From contig CAYWRU010000004.1 in assembly GCA_964460795.1 (NCBI GenBank), positions 40,867 through 104,866 of the forward strand: 64,000 nucleotides of DNA, read 5' to 3'. Made by a program: the position numbers and the translations under genes. The notes under the pieces are model-generated. The model made no database searches and was not told the origin of the DNA. It saw only the letters and a list, made by a program, of their open reading frames with translations. Positions 61,811 through 64,000 of this stretch are shown piece by piece. How positions within the stretch are numbered: the stretch's first letter is position 1; every line of letters starts with the position of its first letter. Source of the stretch: CAZOOM01 sp964460795. Lineage in GTDB: Bacteria; Omnitrophota; Omnitrophia; Omnitrophales; Aquincolibacteriaceae.

Positions 61811-62382
61811 CGTAGAAGGTGCCAGGCACCGGTTTAGGGGACAGGCATGTCATAAAAAGCGCCCTCCTCAATGTGAATTTTAAATAGGTCTGAACCCACG
61901 ATGTCTCCCCTCGAAAAATATTTTTCCGGATCCCCTTCAATAATCAGTGGCGCTCCGTCATATTGATACGGATCCACTAAGTCGTCTCTCGCCCCACAAA
62001 AATAATATCGGCTTGAACTCCACGGCCAGTCTTCGCTCCGCTCAGTCATCTTGGCTTCTACAGGATTCCCTTCCACATACCGCCCACAAGCCTGTACGTA
62101 GAAGGTGCCAGGCACCGGTTTAGGGGACAGGCATGTCATAAAAAGCGCCCTCCTCAATGTGAATTTTAAATAGGTCTGAACCCACGATGTCTCCCCTCGA
62201 AAAATATTTTTCCGGATCCCCTTCAATAATCAGTGGCGCTCCGTCATATTGATACGGATCCACTAAGTCGTCTCTCGCCCCACAAAAATAATATCGGCTT
62301 GAACTCCACGGCCAGTCTTCGCTCCGCTCAGTCATCTTGGCTTCTACAGGATTCCCTTCCACATACCGCCCACAAGCCTGTA
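61811..62382. repeat. Perfect 286-base tandem duplication
   Basis: 61811-62096 and 62097-62382 appear identical base for base by eye. Each unit starts with a REP-like sequence (GGTGCCAGGCACCGG and GGGGACAGGCATGTCA) and contains the C-terminal part of the RAYT gene. Confidence 0.9.
61834..62096 (-). pseudogene. Extra copy of the RAYT 3' end
   Basis: The distal unit of the tandem duplication repeats the last ~90 codons of the transposase (VEGNPVEAKMTERSEDWPWS to the EEGAFYDMPVP end). It has no start of its own. Confidence 0.85.
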
Positions 62383-62728
62383 AATATTTCTCATTTTCGA
62401 TCACCCGGCTGCGATAACGGTCTCGCCACAAGGGACCAAATCGCTTTCTCGATAAATTGTAATACCTTGCATACTGCCACTTGACCCACTTTAACCCCTC
62501 GGAGAACAACTTCACCTCACGCATAGACACCAGCAAATGAAAATGGGTATGCATCAGGCAGTAATGATGGATCCGGAAGGAATGTTTCTGTTTAGAGTCC
62601 ATAAGCAGGTCTTTGAATTTCTGAAAGTTTTCCTTTCCTACAAAGATACGTTTCTTCTCGGATGCCCGGGAAAAGACATGCGCATAACATCCGTCATATA
62701 AAACACTCCGGCGACTTAATCTGCCCAT
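62120..62728 (-). CDS. REP-associated tyrosine transposase (RAYT, Y1/HUH type)
   Basis: A 202-residue single-strand DNA transposase of the IS200/IS605-related TnpA-REP group. The HUH motif is MHTHFHLLVS. The catalytic tyrosine is probably in the ENEKYLQACGRYVEGNP region. Also typical are YARYYNLSRKRFGPLWRDRYRS and SSSRYYFCG. RAYTs act on REP palindromes; matching palindromes lie on both sides and at 15222-15264 and 19043-19081. The gene looks intact. Confidence 0.92.
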   Translation of the reverse strand: MGRLSRRSVLYDGCYAHVFSRASEKKRIFVGKENFQKFKDLLMDSKQKHSFRIHHYCLMHTHFHLLVSMREVKLFSEGLKWVKWQYARYYNLSRKRFGPLWRDRYRSRVIENEKYLQACGRYVEGNPVEAKMTERSEDWPWSSSRYYFCGARDDLVDPYQYDGAPLIIEGDPEKYFSRGDIVGSDLFKIHIEEGAFYDMPVP

Positions 62729-62789
62729 CTTAACCCTACCTCCTTTCTATACCTATCTTATGACTGTCCCCTTATTTGGTGCCTGGCAC

Positions 62790-62819
62790 CTTCTCTGTGT
62801 ACTGCATTAGGCCTCCTTT
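62790..62819 (-). pseudogene. Probable detached 5' end of the split lipoprotein gene
   Basis: On the minus strand a strong ribosome-binding site AAAGGAGG (62819-62812) stands four bases before ATG (62807-62805). Six codons later (MQYTEK) the frame enters the REP motif and soon stops. A good start signal with no gene behind it, facing a headless lipoprotein on the other side of the element, suggests they were once joined. Confidence 0.5.
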
Positions 62820-62933
62820 GATGGTGTTAATCTATCAAAAGAGTTACCTAATTACTGAGCATCTACACCTGGCACCTTCTCTGCCTCCGTCCCAAAACAA
62901 ATTTTCACTTCGATCCAGAGGCCTTCCACAGAA

Positions 62934-63683
62934 TCACCAGGGGAAATAGTCGGATTGGATGAGGGCTTTGGTGGCGCGGCCTTTAGCCCCTTCGGCCTTA
63001 TCTTTTTTAAATGCTTCACGAATCTTCATATATTCATGGTCAACCTTCCCAAGCTTGGGATCACCAGCTTTACCCGTTCGAAAAAAAGCCAGCACTTCAT
63101 CAATAAGTGCGATTCCTGCATCACAATCACCTACAGTATCGTACAAACGAAGAATGGTAGAAACCTCGGTTGGACTAGCTCCCCATTCAAAGGATGGCGG
63201 CAACGATCTTGATTTTTTTTGCTTATAGAATTTCAAATAATCGTAAACTGATTGAGGATTACCACTTTCTTTATAGGCTTTCAGAGCCAGGATTTCTTTC
63301 GCTTTAAGTTCCGCTTCTCCGTTATTGGGCCTCCCAAGGCGCGCCGCATTTTTTTCACTTTGATCGATAAACCACTGCCATTCTTGAAGGGCTTCATCAT
63401 AGCGTTGAAGCAACATTAGTGTTTTTGTTATCCGAGATATTACAGTAGCTTTGTCATGTTCATATTTTATGTACTTAGGACTCAAGACCTCATGATATTT
63501 TTCTAACGCATCCTCATATCGACCTTGTTCAACTAATTGATCCCCCATTTTTTCAATTTGATGTCGTCCATATAATTCGGAGAAATTTGCATTGATATAG
63601 TCACTATTCGTAGCAGCTATATTAAGAAAACAAAAAAGGATGACGGGCGCGATTAAAAAAAAAGGTCGTTTTATTGTCATCAT
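62934..63683 (-). CDS. Exported TPR-like protein
   Basis: A 249-residue protein with a signal peptide (RPFFLIAPVILFCFLNIAA). TPR-type helices follow: YGRHQIEKMGDQLVEQGRYE, DALEKYHEVLSP and LLQRYDEALQEWQWFIDQ. The C-terminal half is helical and charged without a recognised family. Its start overlaps the stop of the upstream gene by four bases, so the two are co-translated. Confidence 0.65.
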   Translation of the reverse strand: MMTIKRPFFLIAPVILFCFLNIAATNSDYINANFSELYGRHQIEKMGDQLVEQGRYEDALEKYHEVLSPKYIKYEHDKATVISRITKTLMLLQRYDEALQEWQWFIDQSEKNAARLGRPNNGEAELKAKEILALKAYKESGNPQSVYDYLKFYKQKKSRSLPPSFEWGASPTEVSTILRLYDTVGDCDAGIALIDEVLAFFRTGKAGDPKLGKVDHEYMKIREAFKKDKAEGAKGRATKALIQSDYFPW

Positions 63684-64000
63684 AAAATAGTGAGCCGATA
63701 ATTGTTGAGGCTTATTTTTATCGCAACTCCTTCGCTAACTAACACATCGAGATATTCTCTAAGTCTATCTGGGCTGTCTGAATAAAGGAGTATGTCTGCG
63801 ACAAACCGCGCAACTAACTCATTCCGAGCGCGCGCATCGCCTGTTTTGCTGGGATCCACACCGCGGATGTAGTCGAAATGATCGGCGCCTTCGATTTCGA
63901 TGTTGATAAGCGGCTTGTTGCGGTCATTGACACTGAATCCCGCCCAGTGGTCGCGGTAGCCCACAAGCCCTGTCAATTGAAGAGGATCGTTCGATCCCCA
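63680..64000 (-). CDS. C-terminal fragment of an uncharacterised protein, possibly an alpha/beta hydrolase
   Basis: A frame entering from beyond the window edge and coding for 106 visible residues. It starts GSNDPLQLTGLVGYRDHWAG and has KPLINIEIEGADHFDYIRG, which resembles the catalytic-histidine end of alpha/beta hydrolases, followed by a helical tail (ELVARFVADILLYSDSPDRL). Too little is visible to be certain. An internal TTG at 63976 is not needed as a start because the frame is open to the edge. Confidence 0.5.
   Translation of the reverse strand, partial: WGSNDPLQLTGLVGYRDHWAGFSVNDRNKPLINIEIEGADHFDYIRGVDPSKTGDARARNELVARFVADILLYSDSPDRLREYLDVLVSEGVAIKISLNNYRLTIL

Larger units (their letters stand above)
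61811..62807 (-). mobile_element. REP-RAYT element
   Basis: A REP-associated tyrosine transposase gene flanked by matching palindromic motifs: GGTGCCAGGCACC plus GGGGACAGGC on the left (61818-61850, duplicated at 62104-62136) and CTGTCCCC plus GGTGCCTGGCACC on the right (62764-62790). A further CCTGGCACCTTCTCTG copy lies at 62867-62882. It separates the two halves of a lipoprotein gene. Confidence 0.7.

Overview
The window is a 64 kb bacterial scaffold with two 10-base N runs (20245-20254 and 42386-42395), so it is probably a metagenome-derived or draft assembly. The gene density, moderate GC and gene families fit a Gram-negative-type bacterium, with many lipoproteins, an AsmA-like protein, fused SecDF, type IV pilin-like genes and glycogen/GlgE metabolism. 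My best guess is Candidatus Omnitrophota (OP3, PVC group). This rests mainly on the style of the 3326-residue exported protein and is inference; no 16S gene is present.

Layout. 1-3.4 kb: arginine operon argC-J-B-D with a good sigma70-type promoter. 3.6-13.5 kb: rnc (+), then a minus-strand block with an AsmA-like protein, a 40-residue lipoprotein too short for most gene callers, rpsI, rplM, truA, asd, leuB, thiG and glgA. 13.6-17.4 kb: rpmB, then divergent maltose-1-phosphate synthase (GlgM-like) and GlgE genes. 17.4-24 kb: recJ-secDF-yajC-tgt-queA. 24-31.5 kb: a MuiA/DUF4139 protein, tRNA-Arg(CCG), a remarkable array of hairpins, a SpoIID/LytB protein, a MEDS sensor, TrmI, a HAD phosphatase and a CheY-like protein. 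31.5-38.3 kb: addA/addB. 38.5-39.8 kb: queD and a pteridine-reductase-like SDR. 40-42.4 kb: PilV/PilW/PilX-like prepilin genes, the last cut by an assembly gap. 43-45.9 kb: an AspT/YidE-type transporter and a PilZ-like membrane protein. 46.4-56.4 kb: the giant gene. 56.6-64 kb: a hybrid histidine kinase, a VapBC-like pair, a run of small lipoproteins and a REP-associated tyrosine transposase (RAYT) that appears to have split one of them.

The most striking object is the giant protein. It has a predicted signal peptide, a TraB/ChaN-like N-terminal domain, three copies of a repeat with an exact 114-residue period, an SNF2-type helicase core, a second ATPase core that is clearly SecA-like, HTH-like repeats and an uncharacterised C-terminal domain. 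I know of no described protein that joins SNF2 and SecA engines behind an export signal.

The second theme is dispersed palindromic repeats. At least four families occur: GTCATTCC...GGATGAC elements, CTCATCCTGAG/CCTTCGACTC elements, GGGGACAGGC REP palindromes matching the RAYT flanks, and AT-rich or ACCAGTAACCAG repeats. Several lie in frame inside genes (the start of thiG, the start of recJ, the middle of addB), recalling the palindromic elements found within rickettsial proteins.
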